The notes under the pieces are model-generated. The model was not told the origin of the DNA and made no database searches. It was given only the letters and a program-made list of their open reading frames with translations. Shown in pieces: positions 42,734 to 50,871 of a stretch of 64,000 bases of DNA (positions are counted from its first letter, which is position 1; each line of letters opens with the position of its first letter). The position numbers and the translations under genes are program-made. The stretch is from positions 1 to 64,000 of the forward strand of contig NZ_JABBPN010000002.1 in the NCBI RefSeq assembly GCF_012933385.1. The letters run 5' to 3'. The DNA is from Paenibacillus lemnae (GTDB lineage Bacteria > Bacillota > Bacilli > Paenibacillales > Paenibacillaceae).

Positions 42734-44504
42734 GCTGACGCCTCCCCTCTTCCTGAATATCATGCAGTGTCCGGTAAAGTCCTTCTTCGGACAGCAGCTC
42801 ATCATGTGTTCCTGACTGAACAATTTCTCCCTCGTCCATCACGATGATCCGGTCGGCATGCTTCAGGGCACTGATCCGGTGGGCAATCATAATTGTCGTT
42901 TTCCCTTGCCGTATTTCTCGTACTGTTTCCATAATCTCGGTTTCAGTCACGGCATCCACCGCACTTACACTGTCATCCAGAATCAGAATCGGTGCGTCTT
43001 TAATGATACCTCTGGCCAAGCTGGTGCGCTGACGCTGACCGCCGGAAAGCGTAACGCCCCGTTCACCTAAACGCGTCTCAAACTGATCCGGAAAATCAAT
43101 AATATTATCGTAGACGCGGGCCTGCTTTGCGGCTTCCTCTACCTCATTCAACTCTGAATCCCGTTTATAAAAAGCGATATTCTCACGAATCGTGGAGCTG
43201 AACAAGAACCCGTCCTGGGGAACATAGGCAATGCTTTCCCTGAGGCTTTCCAAAGACAGGCTGACAATATCTTTCCCGTTAATTTTTATCGTGCCTTCTG
43301 GCGGATTATAGGTTCTCAGAAGCAGCTTCATGAGCGTTGTTTTGCCGCTCCCGGTTCGCCCGATGATACCGAGCGTCGTTCCATACGGTACCTGGAAACT
43401 GATATCCCGAAGCGCATACCTTGTTTTTTCCGCGGTTCTTCCCTCTTTTTCATAAGAAAAAGAAAGATGCCTCACTGTGATGTCAGCCCGGGAAAAGTCT
43501 GGCTCGGCGGGATGTTCCACTTCCTTGATATCCGGCTCCTCTCCCAGCAGCGCATTTAACCGGTCAAGCGACGCGCGTGCCCGCTGCACGACATTAATCA
43601 CGTTTCCGATCTGCTGCAGCGGGTTCATCAGCATGCGGACATACAGCGTCAAGGCCACAAAGCTGCCCACGGTAATCTGCCCCTGGATCGTAAGATATCC
43701 GCCAAAAGCCAGCGCGATGATCAGGGAAGATGCGCCCAAGAAAGGAATCAGTGCCTGAAAAAAAGAGGAGACCCTGACCAGATGAAGCTGCTTGTCTCGA
43801 ATCATTTCTACCTTTTGAGCAAAACGTTTCTTCATCACTTCTTCTACCGCGAATTTTTTCGTGACTCGAATTCCGCCGAACTGTTCTTCGGCCGATTCCG
43901 TCATCGCGCCCAGCGCTTCTTGAACCTGCTTGGAACGTTTCCGAATAACGGGGCCAAGCCACACGACAATGACAGGAATAAGCAGCAGCGGAGCGATACA
44001 CGAGATAACAAGCACCAGCGGAACCTGGCTCAGCAAAAGCATGACCACGGTAGACACCAGCAGAATCGTAGCATTCGCCGTCTGATTGACCCCCATGGAG
44101 ATCGATTCCCTGACCGTTGTCACATCATTCATAAAGTAGCTGAGCAGCTTGCCTACACCGTTGCGGGAGTAATATCGTTCACTTAACCCTGTAAAATGAG
44201 TAAACAGCCTCCGGCGATTCATGAATTCAAAATACCTTCCTGTATACATGACCAAATACTGCCCCACGCCGCCGATCACCGCAAAACCGACACCGATCGC
44301 AAGCAGAATCCAGCTGTACTGAAGAATATCATCCGATGACAGCACTCCATCTTTCAGCTCATCTGTGAACTGGCCAAGCACACGAGGAAAATTCACATGG
44401 ATGATATTAGCGATGAAATGACAGCTTATTGACAGCACATAAAACACCCAGGTTTTCCTGAAAAAATCTTTCAATATTCGCTGATTATCCAACCGACCTA
44501 TCAC
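42717..44504 (-). CDS. ABC exporter half-transporter, degenerate NBD (BmrC/YheI-like)
   Basis: This 595-residue protein has six membrane helices (about 18-300) and an NBD with Walker A GRTGSGKTTLMKLL and signature LSGGQRQRTSLARG. In Walker B, ILILDDSVSAVD, the catalytic Glu is Asp. That substitution marks the non-hydrolytic site of heterodimeric exporters, so the pair with the downstream gene is obligate. The GTG start at 44504 is uncertain because AGGAA is too close; TTG 44489 is an alternative. Drug or peptide export is inferred from the family. Confidence 0.9.
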   Translation of the reverse strand: MIGRLDNQRILKDFFRKTWVFYVLSISCHFIANIIHVNFPRVLGQFTDELKDGVLSSDDILQYSWILLAIGVGFAVIGGVGQYLVMYTGRYFEFMNRRRLFTHFTGLSERYYSRNGVGKLLSYFMNDVTTVRESISMGVNQTANATILLVSTVVMLLLSQVPLVLVISCIAPLLLIPVIVVWLGPVIRKRSKQVQEALGAMTESAEEQFGGIRVTKKFAVEEVMKKRFAQKVEMIRDKQLHLVRVSSFFQALIPFLGASSLIIALAFGGYLTIQGQITVGSFVALTLYVRMLMNPLQQIGNVINVVQRARASLDRLNALLGEEPDIKEVEHPAEPDFSRADITVRHLSFSYEKEGRTAEKTRYALRDISFQVPYGTTLGIIGRTGSGKTTLMKLLLRTYNPPEGTIKINGKDIVSLSLESLRESIAYVPQDGFLFSSTIRENIAFYKRDSELNEVEEAAKQARVYDNIIDFPDQFETRLGERGVTLSGGQRQRTSLARGIIKDAPILILDDSVSAVDAVTETEIMETVREIRQGKTTIMIAHRISALKHADRIIVMDEGEIVQSGTHDELLSEEGLYRTLHDIQEEGRRQHGTSH

Positions 44505-44655
44505 TTCCTATACGGGATTATTCAGGATGGCTTCGTAAACCCCGCTCCTTCCAGTTCTCTATCTATGCTGCACGCTATCTATTAAACATTCGGTCTTTAT
44601 CCTCTGCTTCCTACCATTTTTGAAAATTTTTATAATCTTACAAACCTCTAACTAC

Positions 44656-45597
44656 TCATCCCTTGTTCAATGAAGCTCGATATAACCCTTCTGCCAGCTG
44701 TCTGATGGTTTGATACCCGTGGAGCTTTTCCAGCCACTCCTGTGGTACGCCCGCTGCACCATAAAATGCGCCGGCAAGCTGTCCATACACTGCGCCTGTC
44801 GTATCGGCATCATCACCCAGATTGACAGCAAGCAGCGCACCTTCCCGGAAGGAAGAAGATTTGGCGAACGCCCATAGTGCGGCTTCCAGTGATTTTACAA
44901 CATAACCGCTACCCTGGATTTCCGGGGGCTCGCTTTCCAGATACGATCCGTCTGCAATTTCCTGAATCCGCGAGGACAGCGGGTCATTTCCAAGCCAATC
45001 TGTAAATGCATCCCGCCCCAGAATCTGCTCCTTTTCCCACCCCAGCAGCGCACCCAGGATCATGGCACCGAACAAACGGCAGGCGTCCAGACATTCTATC
45101 GATGCATGCGTCGTTCTGGAGCTCAGAACACTGTAACGTACCACTTCAGCCGGGTTTGAGGCAAAATACATCGGTATGGGAGCAAGCCGCATAATGGACC
45201 CGTTGCCGGCAGCCATCTTACTTTCGCTTCCGCAGTATCTTTCCCCCGTTCGCTCGAAGTGCAGGATAGCCTCACGGGTTGCATTCCCGATATCAAAGCA
45301 GGTTCCCGTGCTGCTCATGTATCCTTCTCGAAACCACCGGGAATAGCGCTTCATCTGATCCTCTGGATCAAATCCGGGAGCCGACAGCAGACTGTCGGCT
45401 AAACACAGCGCCATGGAGGTGTCATCCGTCCACTGTCCTGCCTGCAGATGAAACACACCTCCGCCCGTCATGTCCGCTACCGGTTCAAACGTTCCCGGCG
45501 GACTGAACTCCACCGTCGTCCCGAGCGCGTCCCCTGCTGCCAGGCCGAACAGACAGCCGTAATAACGGTCCAATCTCTGCTTCGATTCCTCTAACAT
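44656..45597 (-). CDS. ADP-ribosylglycohydrolase family protein
   Basis: This 313-residue DraG-type hydrolase removes ADP-ribose from proteins or small molecules. The N-terminal helix has GCLFGLAAGDALGTTVEF. Metal-binding acidic motifs are QWTDDTSMALCLA near residue 58 and NLGDDADTTGAVYGQLAGAFYG near 263. NGSIMRLAPIP lies in the middle. GAGGAGG precedes ATG 45597. It stands between the ABC exporter and a GH29 gene without close linkage, so its substrate cannot be inferred from context. Confidence 0.93.
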   Translation of the reverse strand: MLEESKQRLDRYYGCLFGLAAGDALGTTVEFSPPGTFEPVADMTGGGVFHLQAGQWTDDTSMALCLADSLLSAPGFDPEDQMKRYSRWFREGYMSSTGTCFDIGNATREAILHFERTGERYCGSESKMAAGNGSIMRLAPIPMYFASNPAEVVRYSVLSSRTTHASIECLDACRLFGAMILGALLGWEKEQILGRDAFTDWLGNDPLSSRIQEIADGSYLESEPPEIQGSGYVVKSLEAALWAFAKSSSFREGALLAVNLGDDADTTGAVYGQLAGAFYGAAGVPQEWLEKLHGYQTIRQLAEGLYRASLNKG

Positions 45598-45645
45598 CTG
45601 CGATCCTCCTCTACTTCATCTGATATACCATTATATATGTAATAA

Positions 45646-45678
45646 AGCATCACGAGTCAAAAAATGACACGAGATGCT
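45646..45678 (-). terminator. Probable terminator of the GH29 gene
   Basis: The imperfect stem agcatcacgagtca / tgacacgagatgct lies just after the GH29 stop; the T run is in the loop, so efficiency is doubtful. Confidence 0.55.
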
Positions 45679-45693
45679 TCGATTCCCATACTA

Positions 45694-47178
45694 TTACTCT
45701 GCCAGCTCGATTGCGAGCACATGTACATCATGGTTCCCTTTCGATTCCGGAAGATCCACAATTAGTGTCCCAAACGGCTGCTCGAATGACACCTCACCTG
45801 CGCCAAGCAGTGTCACCGATCGGACTTGATCTCCCGGCGTTAAAGAGCGGATAATAGCACGATGATCCTCAGGCCAGCGCATTTGGAAGGCATACAGTGT
45901 GTTGCCGCGCTGGGTGAACCGGTAATCGGAGGAGGTCCAGGACACCTGATCCTCTTTAAAATGGTCAATGACGACGCTGGAGGGCCCTTCTCCCGAAACG
46001 CGGAAAGGTCTAGTGCCGTATACGGCTTCGCCATTAATCTTGATCCACTTGGCCATCTCTTTCAAGATATGGGTGCATTCGTCATCCAGCGTTCCATCCG
46101 GCTTCTGCGGGATATTCAGCAGCAGATTGCCGTTCTTCGCAATAATATCCACTAAAATTTCAATCACATGCCCCGGTTTTTTGTATACCGTACGGACATT
46201 ATAAAACCAATCTCCGACACATGTATCCGTCTGCCATGGCTGCGGCTTGATATCCGGCTCCTGACTGCGCTCAATATCCAGAATCCCGACGGAATAGATT
46301 TCTTGGCGACGATCTTTTTGATTGTATACAGCCTGGTTCTTCCCGTTATGCCGCTTTGCGCTTAGATTGTATAGATGGGCTACCGCGTGGAGACCTGCTT
46401 CAAAGCTGCCATCCGCCTCGGAGCTCTCATGCAGCCTGCCGAAGGGCAAAGCGCCATCTGAATACAGCAGATCCGGTTCGTACAAATCAATAACTTCCTT
46501 GATAATGTCGAACCACCGCTGATGCCATTCTGAATTCGTACTGTACCATGGGTCCAGATCCCAGTAGGCTTTATTTTCATTATAATGCTCCTGGTTGGCC
46601 AGATAGAGGTCCTGGAATGCAGGGTCATTGCCGTCATAAGGGATATTAGCGTACGGTCCTTCCTTGTCATGGCCTTTGTTAAGTGCATACCAGCTGAAAG
46701 TTGCTCCCAGATGCTCGGTCAGCCCGAACGGAAGTCCTCTTTTGACGGCGGCAGCTTTCCACAGGCCTACAATATCTTTTTTCGGACCCATGTTGACCGA
46801 ATTCCAGCGATGAAGCTTGGAGTCATAGTTGAAGAAATTATCATGGTGCATGGCCTGGGCGACAAAATACTTGGCGCCTGCATCTACATATAAATCCATC
46901 AGGCCTTCGGGATCGAAATTTTCCGCTTTCCATAGCTGCACTATATCCTTATATCCAAATGTCGAGGGGGGTCCGTAATGACGGGTGTGGTAACGATATT
47001 GATCCGAACCCTCATGATAGATTCCCCGCGCGTACCAGTCACCGTACATTGGTACGGATTGAGCACCCCAGTGAGACCAGATGCCCAGCTTGGCATCCCT
47101 GAACCAGTCAGGACATTCGTAAGTTCTTAACGATTCAAACGTCGGCTTAAAGGGTCCCTCTGCAATATGTACTTTCAT
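45694..47178 (-). CDS. GH29 alpha-L-fucosidase
   Basis: This 494-residue enzyme has GH29 features near the N-terminus: CPDWFRDAKLGIWSHWGAQSVPMYGDWYARGIY, AKYFVAQAMHHDNF and the predicted nucleophile Asp in PDLLYSDGALPFG. The C-terminal beta domain starts around residue 400. There is no signal peptide, so it is intracellular. Of several ATGs, 47178 has the best distance (eight bases) from AAGGTG. The divergent AraC gene at 47304 is the likely regulator. Together with the GH95 gene at 58 kb it gives this strain two unrelated fucosidases. Confidence 0.92.
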   Translation of the reverse strand: MKVHIAEGPFKPTFESLRTYECPDWFRDAKLGIWSHWGAQSVPMYGDWYARGIYHEGSDQYRYHTRHYGPPSTFGYKDIVQLWKAENFDPEGLMDLYVDAGAKYFVAQAMHHDNFFNYDSKLHRWNSVNMGPKKDIVGLWKAAAVKRGLPFGLTEHLGATFSWYALNKGHDKEGPYANIPYDGNDPAFQDLYLANQEHYNENKAYWDLDPWYSTNSEWHQRWFDIIKEVIDLYEPDLLYSDGALPFGRLHESSEADGSFEAGLHAVAHLYNLSAKRHNGKNQAVYNQKDRRQEIYSVGILDIERSQEPDIKPQPWQTDTCVGDWFYNVRTVYKKPGHVIEILVDIIAKNGNLLLNIPQKPDGTLDDECTHILKEMAKWIKINGEAVYGTRPFRVSGEGPSSVVIDHFKEDQVSWTSSDYRFTQRGNTLYAFQMRWPEDHRAIIRSLTPGDQVRSVTLLGAGEVSFEQPFGTLIVDLPESKGNHDVHVLAIELAE

Positions 47179-47303
47179 CATCATCGCACCTTTCATTAAT
47201 AGAATGAACTTACACTTATGGTAACAATATCGTGTTATGCTCTAACATAGATAAACCTAACCGGTATTTGTAGAATACTAACCTCTTATGATCGGGTGAT
47301 CCT

Positions 47304-48149
47304 ATGGATAAAGAAAAAACTCGCAGTCAGTTAATTGAAATGTACCTTGCCAGCCTGAACGTTAATGTCACCGCTATGGGCTTTAATCGGGTTGGCCAGG
47401 ATTGGCGGGAAATGAATTACCGGCCAGATTACAATAAGTTTTATCTGATCATGGACGGGGAAGGCTGGCTTCAAATTGGAGACCAGGAATTGTGTCCCAA
47501 GCCTGGACAGATGGTGCTGATGCCTGAAGGCATCACCCAGTCCTATTCCACGACAGTAGCACAGGATTATACGAAATACTGGTGCCACTTCACCGCCAAG
47601 GTGGGAAGCCTGAACCTGTTTGATCTCATTCAGATTCCATGGCTGCTTGATCTCGGGGATGATCTGGATAAACCGGTGAGCTTTTTTCAAGATATGCTTC
47701 AGGAACAGCGCAGCAAGCACTTATCTGCGTCCCTGAATATGAAATCCAGCCTTTTGCGGCTAATTGGCTGCTATCTGGATCGCGCCAGCCAGGTAAAACT
47801 CCAAAATCCTCACTCAGAAACATCAACCATCCTGCAGGCAACACTCTCTTACATTGATGATCATTACCACCGGAACATTACGGTGCTGGAGCTGGCAGAG
47901 CTCAGTCATCTACACCCCAACTCCCTGATTCGGCTCTTCAAAAAACACTTGGGTACATCGCCCATTCAGTATGTTAACCGCAAACGAGTACAACAGATTA
48001 AATGGCTGTTAGCCACGACGGATTTGTCCTTGGCCGAAATCGGAGAACAGTCCGGTATTCCCGATGTCTCTTACCTCTCTAAAGCATTTAAATCTGCAAC
48101 GGGATTTTCTCCTACAGCTTATAAGATGATGCTTCAAACCGCTGAATAA
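47304..48149 (+). CDS. AraC-family transcriptional regulator of the GH29 gene
   Basis: This regulator has 281 residues. The N-terminal cupin-like domain contains GWLQIGDQELCPKPGQMVLMPEGITQSYS. The HTH pair is ITVLELAELSHLHPNSLIRLFKK and LSLAEIGEQSGIPDVSYLSKAFKSATGFSPTAYK. It is divergent from the GH29 fucosidase, with 125 bp between starts. That space carries repeated TAACA/TGTTA half-sites (47221-47250) that could be its operator. A strong terminator follows the stop. Confidence 0.92.
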   Translation: MDKEKTRSQLIEMYLASLNVNVTAMGFNRVGQDWREMNYRPDYNKFYLIMDGEGWLQIGDQELCPKPGQMVLMPEGITQSYSTTVAQDYTKYWCHFTAKVGSLNLFDLIQIPWLLDLGDDLDKPVSFFQDMLQEQRSKHLSASLNMKSSLLRLIGCYLDRASQVKLQNPHSETSTILQATLSYIDDHYHRNITVLELAELSHLHPNSLIRLFKKHLGTSPIQYVNRKRVQQIKWLLATTDLSLAEIGEQSGIPDVSYLSKAFKSATGFSPTAYKMMLQTAE

Positions 48150-48168
48150 AACGGCGTCAGACCAAAAT

Positions 48169-48217
48169 CAAAGAAGTGGTGGTACAGGGCAGGACCCTGA
48201 ATACCACCACTTCTTTG
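48169..48217. terminator. Strong terminator after the AraC gene
   Basis: A perfect 15-bp stem (caaagaagtggtggt / accaccacttctttg) has a loop that itself folds (cagggcaggaccctg). Confidence 0.92.
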
Positions 48218-48236
48218 TGTTATCTCGTAATTTTTA

Positions 48237-48329
48237 TTACCAGTATCTTCTGCATTTACGCTTTCTGAGCATCCACCCATGCGGTTTGTAATGCGGCTTT
48301 CTGTGTGGTTTCTTGTAGCAGTATCCCAT
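48237..48329 (-). CDS. Putative 30-residue basic His/Arg/Tyr-rich peptide
   Basis: This small frame, on the minus strand after the AraC terminator, encodes a 30-residue peptide. It contains repeated KPH units (YKKPHRKPHYKPHG), two Cys and a basic tail (RKRKCRRYW). It has a very good AAAAGGAG ribosome binding site nine bases before the ATG. Composition recalls small spore-coat or nucleic-acid-binding peptides, but I know no family. The sequence is too short to judge codon use. It could be a chance frame. Confidence 0.45.
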   Translation of the reverse strand: MGYCYKKPHRKPHYKPHGWMLRKRKCRRYW

Positions 48330-48688
48330 ATCAATCATCTCCTTTTCGTTTATATAATGCAGTTTATTCATTCTCTTATATTGAAGTGTGGATGATTGAG
48401 AAGGTTTCAAAGATTCCACTTATCGACCTCTGCCGGCCATACAGTCCCCTCTGTAATTTGACATGTGCGTATTGCTGTTTATTTTGTTAGTTCCTTAGCC
48501 TTGATGTTTAAAAACTGGTGATCAAGCTTTGTATACAAATCGAAGGGTCAATGCCATGATTATTGGAATTAGCGTTGTGGTCTTTTTTCTTTCACTCTGG
48601 CTGGTTCAATTATACGTATGGTTTTTTTGTCCGCGCTGTTTGTTGGAAATAAGTTCAGCAACTAAACGTTATTTACCACTTGCATATA
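48330..48688. other. Intergenic region between the small peptide and the SOS operon
   Basis: About 360 bp. An in-frame extension of the downstream gene (from 48556, hydrophobic) runs through it. I judge it non-coding because the LexA box and -10 element lie inside that extension. Nothing else was recognised. Confidence 0.4.
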
Positions 48689-48710
48689 GAACACATGTTC
48701 GGTATATAAT
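48680..48710 (+). promoter_or_regulatory. LexA-controlled promoter of the SOS mutagenesis operon
   Basis: TTGCAT (48680-48685) and TATAAT (48705-48710) are separated by 19 bp. Between them GAACACATGTTCG (48689-48701) is a perfect-core Bacillus LexA box. A repressor bound here would block the promoter directly. Confidence 0.82.
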
Positions 48711-48753
48711 GAATGAAGAAATGATGAACTACCGACAGGAGGCGGATGTAGCC

Positions 48754-49116
48754 ATGAAGACTTCACCGCTGCAGACGGAAGAAGAGCTCCTGCTGGTCAA
48801 GGCATGTGCCGTTCTGCCGGTGCTGCTGGATAGCCTGGAACAGGATCTCCGCAGCATGCAGGCTGCCGGGGTGAACAGCCTTTACATAGAACGCTTGAAG
48901 GACCTTCAGAAATCCATCATCACCCGCCTGACCCAGCTTAAGAAAAACAGCCGCGCCCGCAGCATCATCATTATGGAGACCCGGCGCAAGGAACATTCCC
49001 TGCAGATTATATATCAGTGCCGCGGATATCAGCACCAGATGGAGCTGCAGTGGGATTTTGTAAAAGCCGATATGGAGCGGCGTCTGGCCGGAGCGCTTCA
49101 TCTGAATCTGGAATAA
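48754..49116 (+). CDS. Small SOS protein, paralogue of the 13.1-kb gene
   Basis: This 120-residue helical, charged protein has no known domain. Residues near 90-110 (IIYQCRGYQHQMELQWDF) match the LexA-box gene at 13147. The ATG at 48754 was chosen because AGGAGG lies upstream and because the promoter with its LexA box ends at 48710; the open frame continues upstream but would overlap it. It is the first gene of an operon with a Y-family polymerase (15 bases on) and a YolD-family protein. A role in polymerase control or SOS mutagenesis is inferred. Confidence 0.75.
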   Translation: MKTSPLQTEEELLLVKACAVLPVLLDSLEQDLRSMQAAGVNSLYIERLKDLQKSIITRLTQLKKNSRARSIIIMETRRKEHSLQIIYQCRGYQHQMELQWDFVKADMERRLAGALHLNLE

Positions 49117-49131
49117 AAGGAGATGCTTTCT

Positions 49132-50394
49132 ATGCCGAAACCGCAGCGTGTTATCTTTCTGGCCGACTGCCAATCCTTTTATGCTTCTGTGGAGAAGTCG
49201 GCCCATCCCGGCTATGAGCACAAGCCGCTTGTTGTCTCCGGGGATCCCTCCCGGCGCAGCGGCATTATTCTCGCTGCATGCCCGCTCGCGAAGGCTTACG
49301 GCGTGACGACCGCGGAGCCGCTGTGGCAGGCGCAGCAGAAATGCCCGGATGTCATCGTCACAAAGCCGCGCATGAGCGCCTATATCCGGGTATCACTGCA
49401 GATCATGAGCATCCTGGAATCCTATTCCGATCTGGTCGAGCCGTTCAGCATCGATGAACAATTCGTGGACGTTACGGCGAGCCTCTCCCACTTTGGCTGC
49501 ACGCCGGTGGAGCTGGCTCGCCATATCCAGATGCGGGTTCGAGAGGAGACGGGCGTGTATACGAGAGTCGGGATCGGCCGCAACAAGATTCTCGCCAAGA
49601 TGGCCTGCGACAACTTCGCCAAGAAGAACGAGACCGGGATTTATGAGCTGAACGAGAAGCATATGGATGCACTCTGGGCCTGCCCCGCGAACAAGATGTT
49701 CGGAATCGGCTCCCGCACCATGCGGCATCTGGCCCGTCTCGGGATTCATACGATCGGGGATCTTGCGCACACCCCCCTGGGTGAGCTGAAGCGAAAGATG
49801 AAGCGATATATGAAAAAAAACTGCGATATCTGGAGCGAGGTGCTGTGGCGCACAGCCAACGGGATGGACGATTCTCCCGTTACTCCGGATGCATTCGACG
49901 GGCAGAAAGGCATCGGACGGCAGACTACACTGCCGGTGGATTACCACGCCCGCGAAGATATTGACGTCGTGCTGAATGAATTGTCCATGCTGATCTGTGA
50001 GCGTGCCCGGGCCAAAGGGTATATGGGCACCGTGGTGCATGCCGGCGCACAGGGGGCAGACTTCGACCGCCCGGTGGGCTTTTCACGGCAGATGAAGCTC
50101 CCGGAGCCCAGCCAGATTTCCCGGGAGGTATACAGCGCAGCCAAGCAGCTGTTTGACACTCACTGGGACGGCGGTCCGGTGCGCAAAATCTGGATCTCTC
50201 TCGGCGAGCTGCAGGACGATGATGTTTACCAGCCCTCCCTGTTCGGGAACAGGGATAAGCTCCGGCATCTGGAGCATACCATGGATGGGATTCGCAGCAT
50301 GTTTGGGCCGGCCTCCGTCTACTTCGGTTCTTCTTTGAGAAATACGAGCCAGCTGAAGTTTTTAAACACGAAGATTGGAGGACACTATAAATGA
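49132..50394 (+). CDS. Y-family DNA polymerase, UvrX/YqjW (PolY2) type
   Basis: This 420-residue translesion polymerase has the first metal-binding Asp in VIFLADCQSFYASVEK and the catalytic SIDEQFVDVT (Asp, Glu) near residue 105. The thumb HhH region contains MFGIGSRTMRHLARLGIHTIGDLA, and a little-finger domain follows. The canonical Asp-Met/Cys-Asp start is ADCQSFYAS, as in UvrX/YqjW rather than DinB Pol IV. AAAGGAG lies ahead of ATG 49132 (ATG 49123 is too close). It overlaps the YolD-like gene by four bases and is under the LexA box at 48689. Confidence 0.94.
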   Translation: MPKPQRVIFLADCQSFYASVEKSAHPGYEHKPLVVSGDPSRRSGIILAACPLAKAYGVTTAEPLWQAQQKCPDVIVTKPRMSAYIRVSLQIMSILESYSDLVEPFSIDEQFVDVTASLSHFGCTPVELARHIQMRVREETGVYTRVGIGRNKILAKMACDNFAKKNETGIYELNEKHMDALWACPANKMFGIGSRTMRHLARLGIHTIGDLAHTPLGELKRKMKRYMKKNCDIWSEVLWRTANGMDDSPVTPDAFDGQKGIGRQTTLPVDYHAREDIDVVLNELSMLICERARAKGYMGTVVHAGAQGADFDRPVGFSRQMKLPEPSQISREVYSAAKQLFDTHWDGGPVRKIWISLGELQDDDVYQPSLFGNRDKLRHLEHTMDGIRSMFGPASVYFGSSLRNTSQLKFLNTKIGGHYK

Positions 50395-50738
50395 AGAAGC
50401 TGACAGGCAACGGATTATGGGAATCCAGCCGCATGATGCTGTTTGAGCACAAGGATGCCATTATATCCAAGCAGGAACACAAGCAGATCCAGAAACGCCC
50501 CGTACTTGACGAACAGCAGACCGAGCGGATTGCGGAGAAGCTCAGTCAAGCTTACCGCAGCAAACAGCAGGTACAGGTGCTGGTATTTGGGGATTACGGC
50601 AGCAGCCGGATGCGGGGGATGATCTCCCGTATTGATCCGCAGCTGCAGCGCATACGCCTCGGGAACACCTGGATTTCACTCTCTGATATCCTGGATGTTT
50701 CCGGGGAGAACGAGCGATTCGCATCCGAGACTGATTAA
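50391..50738 (+). CDS. YolD-family protein
   Basis: This 115-residue protein has the YolD layout: an N-terminal GLWESSRMMLFEHKDAI and a C-terminal beta-rich half with GMISRIDPQLQRIRLGNTWISLSDILDV. YolD-like proteins regularly accompany UvrX/YqjW polymerases and are thought to act as accessory or UmuD-like partners. ATG 50391 overlaps the polymerase stop (ATGA). It is the last gene of the SOS operon, followed by a terminator at 50790. Confidence 0.9.
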   Translation: MKKLTGNGLWESSRMMLFEHKDAIISKQEHKQIQKRPVLDEQQTERIAEKLSQAYRSKQQVQVLVFGDYGSSRMRGMISRIDPQLQRIRLGNTWISLSDILDVSGENERFASETD

Positions 50739-50789
50739 TCCTGCCGGTCTCTTTAATCTCTCCTACAGCAGGAGGCAATTCTGCGCACC

Positions 50790-50823
50790 AAAAAACCGAC
50801 ACCCGAAAGGGCGTCGGTTTTTC
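50790..50823. terminator. Terminator of the SOS operon
   Basis: The stem aaaaccgacaccc / gggcgtcggttttt with a GAAA loop is flanked by A and T tracts that serve both the SOS operon and the convergent pectinase gene. Confidence 0.9.
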
Positions 50824-50871
50824 ATGATGATACGCAGTATGAGTAAACTCAAACATTAACAGCACACAGAC

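Noticed and set aside
48556..48753. In-frame upstream extension of the SOS small gene with a hydrophobic N-terminus (MIIGISVVVFFLSLWLV) and a weak AAGGG site
   Set aside because: The LexA box and the TATAAT element of a convincing promoter lie inside it, and the ATG at 48754 has a much better AGGAGG site. The hydrophobic stretch is probably a chance reading of T-rich DNA.
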